Positions 25,790-33,969 of a stretch of DNA of 64,000 nt are shown piece by piece. Numbering within the stretch: position 1 is the stretch's first letter; every line of letters begins with the position of its first letter. The notes under the pieces are model-generated. The model saw nothing but the letters and a program-made list of their open reading frames with translations. It searched no databases and had not been told where the DNA came from. The stretch is from Bacillota bacterium (lineage in GTDB: Bacteria > Bacillota > UBA4882 > UBA8346): NCBI GenBank assembly GCA_023400055.1, contig JAEXFN010000028.1, positions 1 to 64,000 of the forward strand, written 5' to 3'. The position numbers were made by a program, and so were the translations under genes.

Positions 25790-26659
25790 TTGACTTCGCC
25801 GAAATCGATCCGGGAAATCCTGGCCGAAAAGAATTTGGCTCCTCGTAAAAGCTTAGGCCAGAATTTTTTGATCGATGGCAATATTCTGGATAAAATCGCG
25901 GCCGCCGCCGATTTGGACCGCTCCGATCGGGTATTGGAAGTGGGGCCGGGGCTGGGCGCGCTGACCGCCAAATTGCTGGAACGGGCGGGAATGGTGGTGG
26001 CGGTCGAGTATGATCGCGGTTTGTACGCGATCCTGACCGAACAATTCGCGACTATGACCAACCTGCGCTTGATCAACTGCGATTTCATGGAGTTTGATCT
26101 CCGGACCTTGGCGGATGCTTTTCCCGGCGGGGCGCGATCCAAAATCGTCGCCAATTTGCCGTATTATATCACCACGCCGGCTATATTCAAGCTGGTTGAA
26201 GCGGAGATCGACTGGTCGGTCCTGGTTTTCTTGGTCCAGAAAGAAGTGGCTTTGCGGATGACCGCCGCGCCGGGCGGCAAAGATTACGGCGCCTTGACCG
26301 TGATGTTGAACTATTATGGCCAGGTCGAGAAAGTCGGCATCGTGCCGAAGACGGTCTTTTATCCGGCCCCGCAAGTGGAATCGGCCATCGTGCGGATCCG
26401 ACCGTCGGCCGATCCGGAGCGCCGCGCGCTCTATCCCTATCTGCACCGGGTGGTACAGGCCGCTTTCGGGCAGCGCCGCAAGACGGTCCTCAACGCGTTG
26501 CAAAACACGGTCGGGAATAAAGAAACCGCCGGAACCATTTTGACAGGGTTGGGTATCGATCCGGGCCGCCGTGGAGAAACTCTTGATAGCGCGGAATTCG
26601 TCGCGCTGGCAAGGACGCTCCGTTTCCACTTGGAAGAAAATGCCTTGAGAAAGCCATAA
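25790..26659 (+). CDS. rsmA: 16S rRNA dimethyladenosine transferase RsmA (KsgA)
   Basis: A 289-residue SAM-dependent methyltransferase that dimethylates A1518 and A1519 in helix 45 of 16S rRNA. Motifs are KSLGQNFLIDGNILDKI, the SAM loop VLEVGPGLGALT and the catalytic NLPYYITTPAI. The start is a TTG at 25790 with GGAGGG seven bases upstream; no in-frame ATG fits the family N-terminus. Followed at some distance by ykuK and veg; rsmA next to veg is common in Firmicutes. Confidence 0.97.
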   Translation: MTSPKSIREILAEKNLAPRKSLGQNFLIDGNILDKIAAAADLDRSDRVLEVGPGLGALTAKLLERAGMVVAVEYDRGLYAILTEQFATMTNLRLINCDFMEFDLRTLADAFPGGARSKIVANLPYYITTPAIFKLVEAEIDWSVLVFLVQKEVALRMTAAPGGKDYGALTVMLNYYGQVEKVGIVPKTVFYPAPQVESAIVRIRPSADPERRALYPYLHRVVQAAFGQRRKTVLNALQNTVGNKETAGTILTGLGIDPGRRGETLDSAEFVALARTLRFHLEENALRKP

Positions 26660-26932
26660 CGAAAGGGCCGTCCGCTAACTTATTTAAAACTATTTAAGTT
26701 TACCCTCCGACCGACCGATGAAAGGAACGATGTTTGTAACTGGGAGCAGTTTGGGTGTTTTAACCACTTCATTCAAGTTTAAGTGGTGGATATAGATGAA
26801 TCATTTCCTGAGGTTTCCGTCCGGAACCCGGCCGGAAAAAGGAATCGGGCGCCGTTTCGCATCTTACCACGAAGGAAGGATGTCGATTTTCATGCCGCCC
26901 GGTTGGCGCGACATTATAGAAGGTGTTTAAGG

Positions 26933-27403
26933 ATGTATTTCATCAATCCGACCAAAGGCAGGCTCGGCTTCGAACAGGTATTCCGTGAAATTGCCTCGTA
27001 TATTCAAGAAGATTCCGAGAGCAAATACAAGTTGATTGTGGGTACGGACTCGATGCTCCGGGAAGAGGTCTGTTATGTCACGGCCATTATCATCTTGAGA
27101 GAAGGCAAAGGCGGCCGGTTTTTTTATGCCAAGGAGAAAGAGCGGGCGGGTCTCAGTTTGAAACAGCGGATCTTCTACGAGACTTCCAAGAGTCTGGCGG
27201 TGGCCGCCAAATTGGCTGAGAAGCTCACGACCCGGGGCATGAACGATTTGGATATCGAAATCCACTTGGACGTCGGAGAACAGGGCAAGACCAAGGAGAT
27301 CATCCGGGAAGTAGTGGGCATGGTCACCGGTAGCGGGTTTGACGCCATCATTAAGCCGGACTCCTATGGCGCTTCCAAGGTCGCGGATAAGTTTACCAAA
27401 TGA
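26933..27403 (+). CDS. YkuK-family (DUF458) ribonuclease H-like protein
   Basis: A 156-residue cytoplasmic protein of the DUF458/YkuK family, with an RNase H-like fold predicted for the family and function unknown. Characteristic segments are IVGTDSMLR, CYVTAIIILREGKGG, IEIHLDVGEQGKT and DAIIKPDSYGASKVADK, close to the end as usual. I chose the ATG at 26933 with AGAAGGTG upstream, not earlier in-frame codons. Lies between rsmA and veg. Confidence 0.85.
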   Translation: MYFINPTKGRLGFEQVFREIASYIQEDSESKYKLIVGTDSMLREEVCYVTAIIILREGKGGRFFYAKEKERAGLSLKQRIFYETSKSLAVAAKLAEKLTTRGMNDLDIEIHLDVGEQGKTKEIIREVVGMVTGSGFDAIIKPDSYGASKVADKFTK

Positions 27404-27515
27404 TAAACTTTTATTTTTCGGCGCCGGATATCGAAATTTTTTCGATTGGGCCGCGATCCAGTTTGTGGAACCGCGCTCCTTTTAAATGTTTACCTGAGGA
27501 AATCTCGCAAAACGG

Positions 27516-27544
27516 TTGACAAAGCCCGGTTTATCCAGTATAAT
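27516..27544 (+). promoter_or_regulatory. Upstream veg promoter (perfect consensus)
   Basis: TTGACA (27516-27521), exactly 17 bp, TATAAT (27539-27544): a perfect sigma-A consensus, lying 36 bp upstream of a second near-perfect promoter. Confidence 0.9.
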
Positions 27545-27551
27545 TATTGGC

Positions 27552-27580
27552 TTGACATTTTTGGACAACCGTGGTATACT
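27552..27580 (+). promoter_or_regulatory. Downstream veg promoter with extended -10
   Basis: TTGACA (27552-27557), exactly 17 bp, TATACT (27575-27580), with TG one base before the -10. Transcription would start about 25 nt before the veg start codon. Confidence 0.9.
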
Positions 27581-27612
27581 GAGGGTGGGATTAATGAAGG
27601 AAGGTGAACCAT

Positions 27613-27879
27613 TTGGAGGAGGTCGGTGTTCTCGATCGAATTCGAGAGGACTTAGGTGGATTCGTTGGCGAAGCGATCCGAATCCGAGCCAATCGTGGCC
27701 GGAAGAAGATCTTTGAAGTGGAAGGAGTTCTCGAACAAACGTATCCCAAAGTTTTTGTGGTACGATTCAAGGAACGGCAAATCGAGCGGAGAGTTTCCTA
27801 TAGTTACGCGGACCTGTTAACACAAGCGGTTGAGTTAACGGTCGGCGATAACCGAATCGGAACTTCGCCCCAATCATAG
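27613..27879 (+). CDS. veg: Veg protein (DUF1021)
   Basis: An 88-residue homologue of Bacillus Veg, linked there to SinR control and biofilm formation. Alignment to the Bacillus protein is clear through IRANRGRKKIFEVEGVL, QTYPKVFVVRF and RRVSYSYADLLTQAVELT. The start is probably TTG at 27613, eight bases after AAGGAAGG; a GTG at 27604 overlaps that site, so it is less likely. Tandem consensus promoters predict very high expression, as known for veg. An intrinsic terminator follows. Confidence 0.92.
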   Translation: MEEVGVLDRIREDLGGFVGEAIRIRANRGRKKIFEVEGVLEQTYPKVFVVRFKERQIERRVSYSYADLLTQAVELTVGDNRIGTSPQS

Positions 27880-27884
27880 AACAG

Positions 27885-27912
27885 AAGCCCGTCATGGACG
27901 GGCTGTTTTTTT
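27885..27912 (+). terminator. Terminator of veg
   Basis: AGCCCGTC, short loop, GACGGGCT and a run of seven T. Confidence 0.9.
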
Positions 27913-27961
27913 GCCGTGCCCGCGGGAACCCGTCGCTTCGTCCTTTATTATTCCCGCTACA

Positions 27962-28984
27962 TCAGGTGAAATATTCAATCCGGGCCGCCGGAAAGAACCG
28001 AATCAGCCAGCGTTGAATCGTCTCTTTCAGTTCGGCGTATTCCGTTTCGGGATAGATGTATTTGACCAGGCCATATTTACCGAATTTACGGCGGCGGCGA
28101 GTTTCGTCGAGATCCAGCCGGGTGCCGGGGAAACGCTCCAGGATTACCCGTTTGGCGCTGGCCGTAAAACGGTGGGTGATCAGCTCGAAGGAAAGGTCGG
28201 GCGGGATGGGATCGAGCGTTTGGGCCAATTGGCGGAACAGATCGCGATAACCGGCTTCATAACCGGGGTAGATGAATAACGGAGCGATGATGAATCCCAA
28301 CGGGTAGCCGGCCCGGGCGATTTGGCCGGCCGCGGTGATCCGCTCGACCGCGCTGGCGGTATTATGCTCAAATTGCCTGATAATCTCGGCGGTATTGAGG
28401 CTGAAGCGGAACCTGGTGTGGCCCCGGTGATCCAAGTCGAGCAACGGTTCCACGGCGCCAAATTTGGTAACCACCCGCATCCGGGCGTGTTCTTCCGCGG
28501 CGAAACAGCGGATCGCCCGCGCCAGCGAGCCGGTGAGATGTTCCACCGCCAGCGGATCGGAAGTGCTGGCTGCCTCGAAAGTGGTAATCCGGGGGGCGTG
28601 TTCGGCGGTGACCGTCTTCACCTGATCGAGGATCTCCTCAATGTTGGCGTATACCCGGATATACGGCTTCCTGCCCAGATGCGTCTGGAGATAACAATAC
28701 TCGCATCCGCCCGGGCAACTCGTTCCCATGGCGAACTCGAAATCGGCCGAAGGCTTGCAACTATCCAGGCGCAGATCCCGTTTGACCCCGACCACCAGGG
28801 TGCGCTTGCTCTCCCGGTAGCTTTGTTGCGGATTGCTCCCCGGAATGCCGGTTACCCGGTTGTGGGACCCGATCATCCGCACCTGAACGCCGGCGGCGGT
28901 CATCCGGTTGAGCAAGGCTACGCCGAGCGGATAATTCAGCGCCTCCGCTTCGAAGAAAACGCGTTGCGGTTGGAAGAGTTTCAT
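27962..28984 (-). CDS. splB: Spore photoproduct lyase homologue with substituted catalytic cysteine
   Basis: A 340-residue radical SAM protein matching SplB end to end, including SHNRV near the N-terminus, the C-terminal tail FFPAARIEYFT and length (342 in Bacillus subtilis). The cluster motif is TSCPGGCEYCYLQT (C90, C94, C97). The position of B. subtilis Cys141, in FEASCTSD, reads FEAASTSD here, so the hydrogen-donor cysteine is Ser140. A different cysteine, C76, appears in DSCKPSA where B. subtilis has DSSKPS. The ATG at 28984 with AGGTGA upstream was preferred over a GTG at 28993. Repair of spore photoproduct is plausible but the donor chemistry would have to differ. Confidence 0.9.
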   Translation of the reverse strand: MKLFQPQRVFFEAEALNYPLGVALLNRMTAAGVQVRMIGSHNRVTGIPGSNPQQSYRESKRTLVVGVKRDLRLDSCKPSADFEFAMGTSCPGGCEYCYLQTHLGRKPYIRVYANIEEILDQVKTVTAEHAPRITTFEAASTSDPLAVEHLTGSLARAIRCFAAEEHARMRVVTKFGAVEPLLDLDHRGHTRFRFSLNTAEIIRQFEHNTASAVERITAAGQIARAGYPLGFIIAPLFIYPGYEAGYRDLFRQLAQTLDPIPPDLSFELITHRFTASAKRVILERFPGTRLDLDETRRRRKFGKYGLVKYIYPETEYAELKETIQRWLIRFFPAARIEYFT

Positions 28985-29111
28985 CGCATTCACCTGTAAA
29001 AAATCGTTTATGATTGGCGATTCGTTTTAGTCTTCCCGGAATGGGGGAATTCTAATACGGCGGGGCGTCGGCCGATTGGATGCGAATGCGCCGCTGGGCA
29101 ATGCGTTTTCA

Positions 29112-29140
29112 TTGAAAGACTCGATAACGGCCGGTATAAT
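29112..29140 (+). promoter_or_regulatory. Sigma-A promoter of murB
   Basis: TTGAAA (29112-29117), 17 bp, TATAAT (29135-29140); about 80 nt before the murB start. Confidence 0.8.
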
Positions 29141-29222
29141 AACAATGTCGGATGAGAGGATCCTTGGATCGTTCCGCCCATCCGGTGCGAAGAACCGTTT
29201 AAAGAATTATTGGAGGTGCCGA

Positions 29223-30131
29223 ATGGATGACTGGCGCACGCTAGCCGAAAAACGGTTGAGTGGAATCGAAAAGCAGCCCGACTATCCGATGTCCCGGTTG
29301 ACTACTTTTCAGATCGGCGGCCCGCTCGACCTACTGATCCAACCGGTCAATACGATCGAACTCCGGCGGACCCTCGATTTCTGCGCGGCAGAGGGAGTCT
29401 CCTGGATCGTCTTGGGTTTGGGTTCCAATCTGCTGGTGCGCGACAAAGGGATTCGCGGGATCGGCATCCGGCTGGCCGGAGAATTCTTGGAATGGCGGAT
29501 GGAAGATTCGATGGCCAGCGCCGGAGCCGGAGTAACCCTGGCGGATCTCTCGCGCGGTACGGCCTGCCTGGGGTGGTCCGGCCTGGAATTTGCCTGTGGG
29601 ATCCCCGGGACGGTCGGCGGCGCGGTTTTTATGAACGCGGGCGCCTATGACGGAGAAATTGCCCAGGTCTTGACGAAAGCCGAGGCTTGTTTCCCCGGCG
29701 CAGAGTGCCGGTGGCTGCCGGTTTCGGAATTGGCGCTGGGTTACCGTTTCAGCCGTTTTCAACGGGAAAAGGCGGTCATTACCCGGGCCCGCTTTGGATT
29801 GCATCCGGCGGCCCGGACCGCAGCCGAGGCCCGGATCGCCGAACTCACCTGTCAGCGCGAGAGCAAGCAGCCGCTGGATATGCCGAGCGCCGGCAGCGTG
29901 TTTCGCCGGCCGGCCGGGTATTATGTGGGGCCATTGCTCGAACAGGCCGGTCTGAAAGGGTACGAGATCGGCGGGGCGCAGGTTTCGCCGAAGCACGCCG
30001 GTTTCATCGTCAACACCGGGGGGGCCACCGCCGCCGACGTATTGAAATTGATCGAACATATCCGGCGGGTGATCAGGGACCGCAACGGGGTGGAGCTGGT
30101 TCCGGAGATCCGGGTCATCGGCGAAGAATGA
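29223..30131 (+). CDS. murB: UDP-N-acetylenolpyruvoylglucosamine reductase
   Basis: A 302-residue FAD enzyme that reduces UDP-GlcNAc-enolpyruvate to UDP-MurNAc in peptidoglycan precursor synthesis. The FAD-binding GLGSNLLVRDKGIRG, the GIPGTVGGAVFMNAGAY loop and the catalytic serine in SAGSVF are present, with the late glutamate in PEIRVIGE. The length and lack of the extra tyrosine loop fit type II MurB of Gram-positives. The ATG at 29223 has GGAGGTG upstream. Apparently monocistronic. Confidence 0.96.
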   Translation: MDDWRTLAEKRLSGIEKQPDYPMSRLTTFQIGGPLDLLIQPVNTIELRRTLDFCAAEGVSWIVLGLGSNLLVRDKGIRGIGIRLAGEFLEWRMEDSMASAGAGVTLADLSRGTACLGWSGLEFACGIPGTVGGAVFMNAGAYDGEIAQVLTKAEACFPGAECRWLPVSELALGYRFSRFQREKAVITRARFGLHPAARTAAEARIAELTCQRESKQPLDMPSAGSVFRRPAGYYVGPLLEQAGLKGYEIGGAQVSPKHAGFIVNTGGATAADVLKLIEHIRRVIRDRNGVELVPEIRVIGEE

Positions 30132-30357
30132 TTTCCCCGCTGTAAATTTGCAGATGGCAAAGGATCCGGCCCATGGACGTCGAAATAGAAAATATTGCTG
30201 CGTAAAAGTAATTTTTATTCGTCACTGGGTCGATGGATGCCCGCGTCAAGTTTTTATCGCAAACGGGTGCGACGAGTAAAAATTTCGACATTTCGCCATC
30301 GAAAAAAGACCGAATCGCCAGCGCCGTTCTTGGCTGGCGGGCCAAGGAAGGGTCCTC

Positions 30358-31419
30358 ATGAAGTTACGTTGGAGCATTTTGGTAGGATTATTTTGGATCG
30401 CCGCGGCCGGCTGGGCCTTGGCCGATCCCGATACCACCGCCCCGGCGCCGAATCTAGCGCCGGTTCCGCCGTACGCGGCCAATCTCGCCGGAACCGAAAG
30501 CCGGATGTTGCCGGCCAATTACGACATCTGGTCCTGCGACTGGTCCCCCAGCGCCAAAACGATGGTCTTCGCAGCCAAGATGCAGGGCGAGGAGAGTTCT
30601 CGCATGCGCATCTGGCAATGGAACCTCGATCCCGTCGGCGATCCGGCGCCCCTGACCGGGACCGAACCGTACCTCGACTTCACGCCGCGTTGGTCCCCGG
30701 ACGGCAGCCGGATCGTGATGGTCCGGCGGAATACCGGCAAGACCAACAGCACCGGGACCACCGCCGCGCTTTGGTTGCGGGATATGCCGAACGGTCCCGC
30801 TCGGCCGTTGACGCAAGGAGCGGCCGACCGCGATCCTTTCTGGTCGCCCGATGGCAGCCAGATCGTGTTCAGCCGGGCGCAAGGGCCATACCGGGCGCAA
30901 TTGTTCCTGCTGAATGTGGCGGACGGTAGCACCCGGCTGTTGGCCGGCGGGGAGGGCGAGATCCTCATCAATCCGTGGTGGGGTAAGAATGGCAAGATCT
31001 ATTTTACCCGGATTTTGCCGGTCTCCAAAACCGTCAGTGTGAACAATCAGAGCTTTCGGGTAACGGACTTCGGCAAGGGGAGCATCTGGTCGCTGAATCC
31101 GCTCGATAAAACCATGCAGCCGGTAGTGGTCGACGATTACGACAACCGTTACCCGGCGCTTTCCCCGGACGGGCAATGGCTGGCTTTCGTCTCCAACCGC
31201 AGCGCCATCAAGGACGGCAACGGAAAATTCGACCGGGGCGGTCTCTATCTGAAAAACCTGGCCAATGGCACGATCTATTATCTGACGAGCAAAGTGGCCC
31301 TGGTCGGAGCCTCGGTAACCTGGAGTCCCGACGGTCGGAAACTGGCTTTCTTTACCTATCGCAGTATCCGGCCGGCCATCTGGGTCATCACGCTGCCTGC
31401 CCAACCGGCCGGGAAATAA
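30358..31419 (+). CDS. Exported TolB-like beta-propeller protein
   Basis: A 353-residue secreted protein with a clear signal peptide (cleavage near ALADPD, residue 22-24) and repeated PD40/WD40-like blades: SPSAKTMVFAAKM, RWSPDGSRIVMV, FWSPDGSQIVFSR, ALSPDGQWLAFVSN and TWSPDGRKLAFFT. This is the TolB-type six-bladed propeller without the TolB N-terminal domain. There are no Tol/Pal genes nearby. GGAAGGG precedes the ATG. Binding partner unknown. Confidence 0.82.
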   Translation: MKLRWSILVGLFWIAAAGWALADPDTTAPAPNLAPVPPYAANLAGTESRMLPANYDIWSCDWSPSAKTMVFAAKMQGEESSRMRIWQWNLDPVGDPAPLTGTEPYLDFTPRWSPDGSRIVMVRRNTGKTNSTGTTAALWLRDMPNGPARPLTQGAADRDPFWSPDGSQIVFSRAQGPYRAQLFLLNVADGSTRLLAGGEGEILINPWWGKNGKIYFTRILPVSKTVSVNNQSFRVTDFGKGSIWSLNPLDKTMQPVVVDDYDNRYPALSPDGQWLAFVSNRSAIKDGNGKFDRGGLYLKNLANGTIYYLTSKVALVGASVTWSPDGRKLAFFTYRSIRPAIWVITLPAQPAGK

Positions 31420-31543
31420 ACGAGGGTTCGAAAAGCAAGCGGCGCCTTTGGCCGCGCTGGTCAGGCGAGCCGACATGATATTTTAGCAAATTATTTATCC
31501 AATTTATCAAAGACAGCGAAGTGGCAACAATCGGGGTGGTTAA

Positions 31544-32224
31544 TTGTTTCAACCGATTCATTCAAGTACTGTAGTGCAACAGATCATCGAAAAGATTACC
31601 CAATCGTTGATCCGGGGCGAATTGAAGCCGGGAGACCGGCTGCCTCCCGAACCGGAGCTGGCGTCACAATTGGGCGTCAGCCGTACCTCTTTGCGGGAAG
31701 CGCTGAAGACGCTGGGCGGCCTGGGCGTGTTGGTGGCTAAAAAACGGGGCGGGACCTTTATTGCCACGGCGGCGTCGCAGGCGATGTTCGATCCGCTGAT
31801 CTTCAATCTGATCATCGAAAAAGGCTCCAAGGATGAACTCCTGGAACTCCGGGTTTTGCTGGAGGTCGATGCCGTCGAGCTGGCCATGAACAAAGCCGCC
31901 GCCGCCGATTACGCCATGCTGGAAGAGGATCTGCGGCAATTCGAGGAAACCTTGCCTTCGGGCGATCTGGAGCGTTTGGCGGAGTTGGATCTCCGGTTTC
32001 ATCTCCGGATCTTGGAGATGTCCAAAAATCAGTCGTTCATCCGGATCAGCACGGTGGTGATGCAATTGTTCGCCTCGCCGATCGAAAAGACGCTGAAACA
32101 GATCGGCCCCGCGCAGGTTCTCACCAATCACCGGGCGCTTTGCCAGGCGATGCGGGACAAGGATCTATTGCGCGCCAAGGACCATATCATCCGCTCGTTT
32201 GAAAATTCCCGCCAGTTCATGTAA
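31544..32224 (+). CDS. GntR/FadR-family transcriptional regulator
   Basis: A 226-residue regulator with an N-terminal winged helix (LKPGDRLPPEPELASQLGV, then SRTSLREALKTL) and a C-terminal all-helical FCD domain. Its metal-binding residues look intact: D and H in ELDLRFHLRIL, and further histidines in TNHRAL and KDHIIRSF. FCD proteins usually sense organic acids or sugar acids, but no catabolic operon is adjacent. The start is TTG at 31544 behind GGGGTGG. Confidence 0.9.
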   Translation: MFQPIHSSTVVQQIIEKITQSLIRGELKPGDRLPPEPELASQLGVSRTSLREALKTLGGLGVLVAKKRGGTFIATAASQAMFDPLIFNLIIEKGSKDELLELRVLLEVDAVELAMNKAAAADYAMLEEDLRQFEETLPSGDLERLAELDLRFHLRILEMSKNQSFIRISTVVMQLFASPIEKTLKQIGPAQVLTNHRALCQAMRDKDLLRAKDHIIRSFENSRQFM

Positions 32225-32286
32225 ATTTGAACTTTGGGTGTTCCGTCACTTTTTCGGAAAAATCGTTTCATCGAAGCTATAAAATC

Positions 32287-32320
32287 AAAAATCCGCTCCG
32301 GGTCAGGAAGCGGATTTTTA
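32287..32320. terminator. Bidirectional terminator
   Basis: AAAATCCGCT and AGCGGATTTT arms between two converging genes, with A and T runs on both sides. Confidence 0.8.
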
Positions 32321-32365
32321 ATAACGAGGGTTTTCGGAAGGGAGTTCCTAGGGTTGTCCTAAGCT

Positions 32366-33571
32366 TTATTGGTATTTATCCAGTTGATACCGGCAACTCG
32401 GATTCCAGAAGATCCATTCGCTGGCCCCGGCATCCCGGACCGCTTGGATCTGTTTCTGAATCTCCTGCCGGCCGTAATGGGCGCCGAGATTGAAATCCTG
32501 TAACCACGGCCGGAGTACGGTCGTGGTATTGCCGGCCTTCTCCAGACGCTTATGGGCGTCCCGAATCGCCCGATAAACGGTCTCGTACGGATGAAGGTTG
32601 GGATTGCCCAGGCCAAAGCTGCCCGGCGCGTAATGGGAAGGATAAACCATCGGCGAAACGATATCGACATTGGCGATGATCTTTTCGTAAAGCTGTCCGA
32701 TCCCTTGATCATCGAGGGCGCTGGTGGTCAGCCCGAAGATGTCGGCGGAGATCGGGACATGATAGGGTTTCAACTGTTCCCGGGCATATTTAAGAAAGTC
32801 GCGGATGACATCCTGTTTTAATTCGCCGTTACTGAAGGGATAAACACAGCGCTGAATGGCGCCGTCGCTGGTAAAGCGGACATAATCGAACTGGATCTCC
32901 TGGAAACCCAGACCGATGGCTTCCCGGGCGATCGCCACGATATAATCCCAATACGCCTTATTATTGGGATCGACCCAATTCAGGCCTTTATGGTCCTCCC
33001 ACAGGCCGCCGGAACTGTCTTGGACCGCCCATTCCGGCTTATGTTTGGCCAGGTACGGGTCTTTGAAGACCACGATCCGGGCGATGGGATAGATCCGGTG
33101 CTGGCGCAAGGTTTCCAAGAGTTTGGCGGGATCGCCGATCTTCCGTTCCCAGGAGCCGATGGCCTCGGCCAGCGGCACTTTGGACTGGTAGCTGATGGTT
33201 CCGGTGTCATCCTTCACATCGACCACCAGCGAATTGATCCCGGTCTGGCTCATGAAATCGATGGTTTGGGCCAGCCATTTCCCCGAACCGGCCATCCAGG
33301 CCGTAGTGTAGATGCCTTTCACGAATTGGGGCCTTGGCCAGGCCGCGGTTTGCGGCGCTGGGGTGGGGCTTGGCGTAAGCGTCGGGGCCGGAGTCGGGGT
33401 GGCCGTAGCTGCCGCGCTGGGAAGCGGCTCCGCTGCGCCGGGACTAGGCTGGGCCTGGGGAGCGGCCGCCGGAGCGAAAAGCGGGGTCGCCGCGGGAGTC
33501 AGCCAGGCGACCAGAAATATCAAGAAAGCGATGGGAAGAATGGGTAAGATGAGCCAAAGTTTGTTGCGCAA
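32366..33571 (-). CDS. Membrane-anchored DUF4015 glycoside-hydrolase-like protein (paralogue)
   Basis: A 401-residue paralogue of the protein at 14386-15771. It has an uncleaved-looking N-terminal helix (LWLILPILPIAFLIFLVAW), an Ala/Pro/Thr linker (TPTPAPTLTPSPTPAP) and the DUF4015 domain, with matching VVDVKDDTGTISY, IARIVVFKDPYLAKH and IQFDYVRFTSDG. The likely start is TTG at 33571 with AAGGGTGG five bases upstream; a GTG at 33580 is adjacent to that site. The two copies share domain order and linker style, consistent with duplication. Confidence 0.85.
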   Translation of the reverse strand: MRNKLWLILPILPIAFLIFLVAWLTPAATPLFAPAAAPQAQPSPGAAEPLPSAAATATPTPAPTLTPSPTPAPQTAAWPRPQFVKGIYTTAWMAGSGKWLAQTIDFMSQTGINSLVVDVKDDTGTISYQSKVPLAEAIGSWERKIGDPAKLLETLRQHRIYPIARIVVFKDPYLAKHKPEWAVQDSSGGLWEDHKGLNWVDPNNKAYWDYIVAIAREAIGLGFQEIQFDYVRFTSDGAIQRCVYPFSNGELKQDVIRDFLKYAREQLKPYHVPISADIFGLTTSALDDQGIGQLYEKIIANVDIVSPMVYPSHYAPGSFGLGNPNLHPYETVYRAIRDAHKRLEKAGNTTTVLRPWLQDFNLGAHYGRQEIQKQIQAVRDAGASEWIFWNPSCRYQLDKYQ

Positions 33572-33763
33572 GGAATCCACCCTTATTCCGAGATTTTTTG
33601 GGAGAATTCGTCGCTTGTACCATTTATACCTTTAAGAAATTGCAGGTAAATCCCGAATGAATTCATCAGAAAAAGCGGCCAAAATAGTACCAGCGCGGCA
33701 AAGCGATCCAAAAAACAGCCACGGCGGAGCGGAAAGAGGGCGGATAGAAAGCTCAAGTCCAGT

Positions 33764-33792
33764 TTGACGAGGGGCGGGCGAGGCTTTATAAT
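33764..33792 (+). promoter_or_regulatory. Sigma-A promoter of the glycosyltransferase gene
   Basis: TTGACG (33764-33769), 17 bp, TATAAT (33787-33792). Confidence 0.8.
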
Positions 33793-33799
33793 AATGAGA

Positions 33800-33969
33800 G
33801 TAGCTTCACTAACGGCTGCCTTTTTGGAGGCGATCGCTGCGGGGATTCATTCGCTGGTTAGTGCAGCGCCAAGATGGGTAAATCGCGCTGCTTAACGGTT
33901 TTCTAAAAAGACGATCCGTTGGTCGAGGCCGGATTAATCATCCAAAGGCGGGAATATTTTATTATTGGG
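33800..33969 (+). promoter_or_regulatory. Structured 5' leader of the glycosyltransferase gene
   Basis: CACTAAC (33807-33813) pairs with GTTAGTG (33857-33863), and GCAGCGC (33863-33869) pairs with GCGCTGC (33885-33891). The stems are adjacent and sit between promoter and gene. No T-box or known riboswitch signature is seen. Confidence 0.4.

Noticed and set aside
33800..33969. T-box riboswitch
   Set aside because: Stems are present but no AGGGTGG-type T-box sequence or antiterminator was found, and the gene is not aminoacyl-tRNA related.
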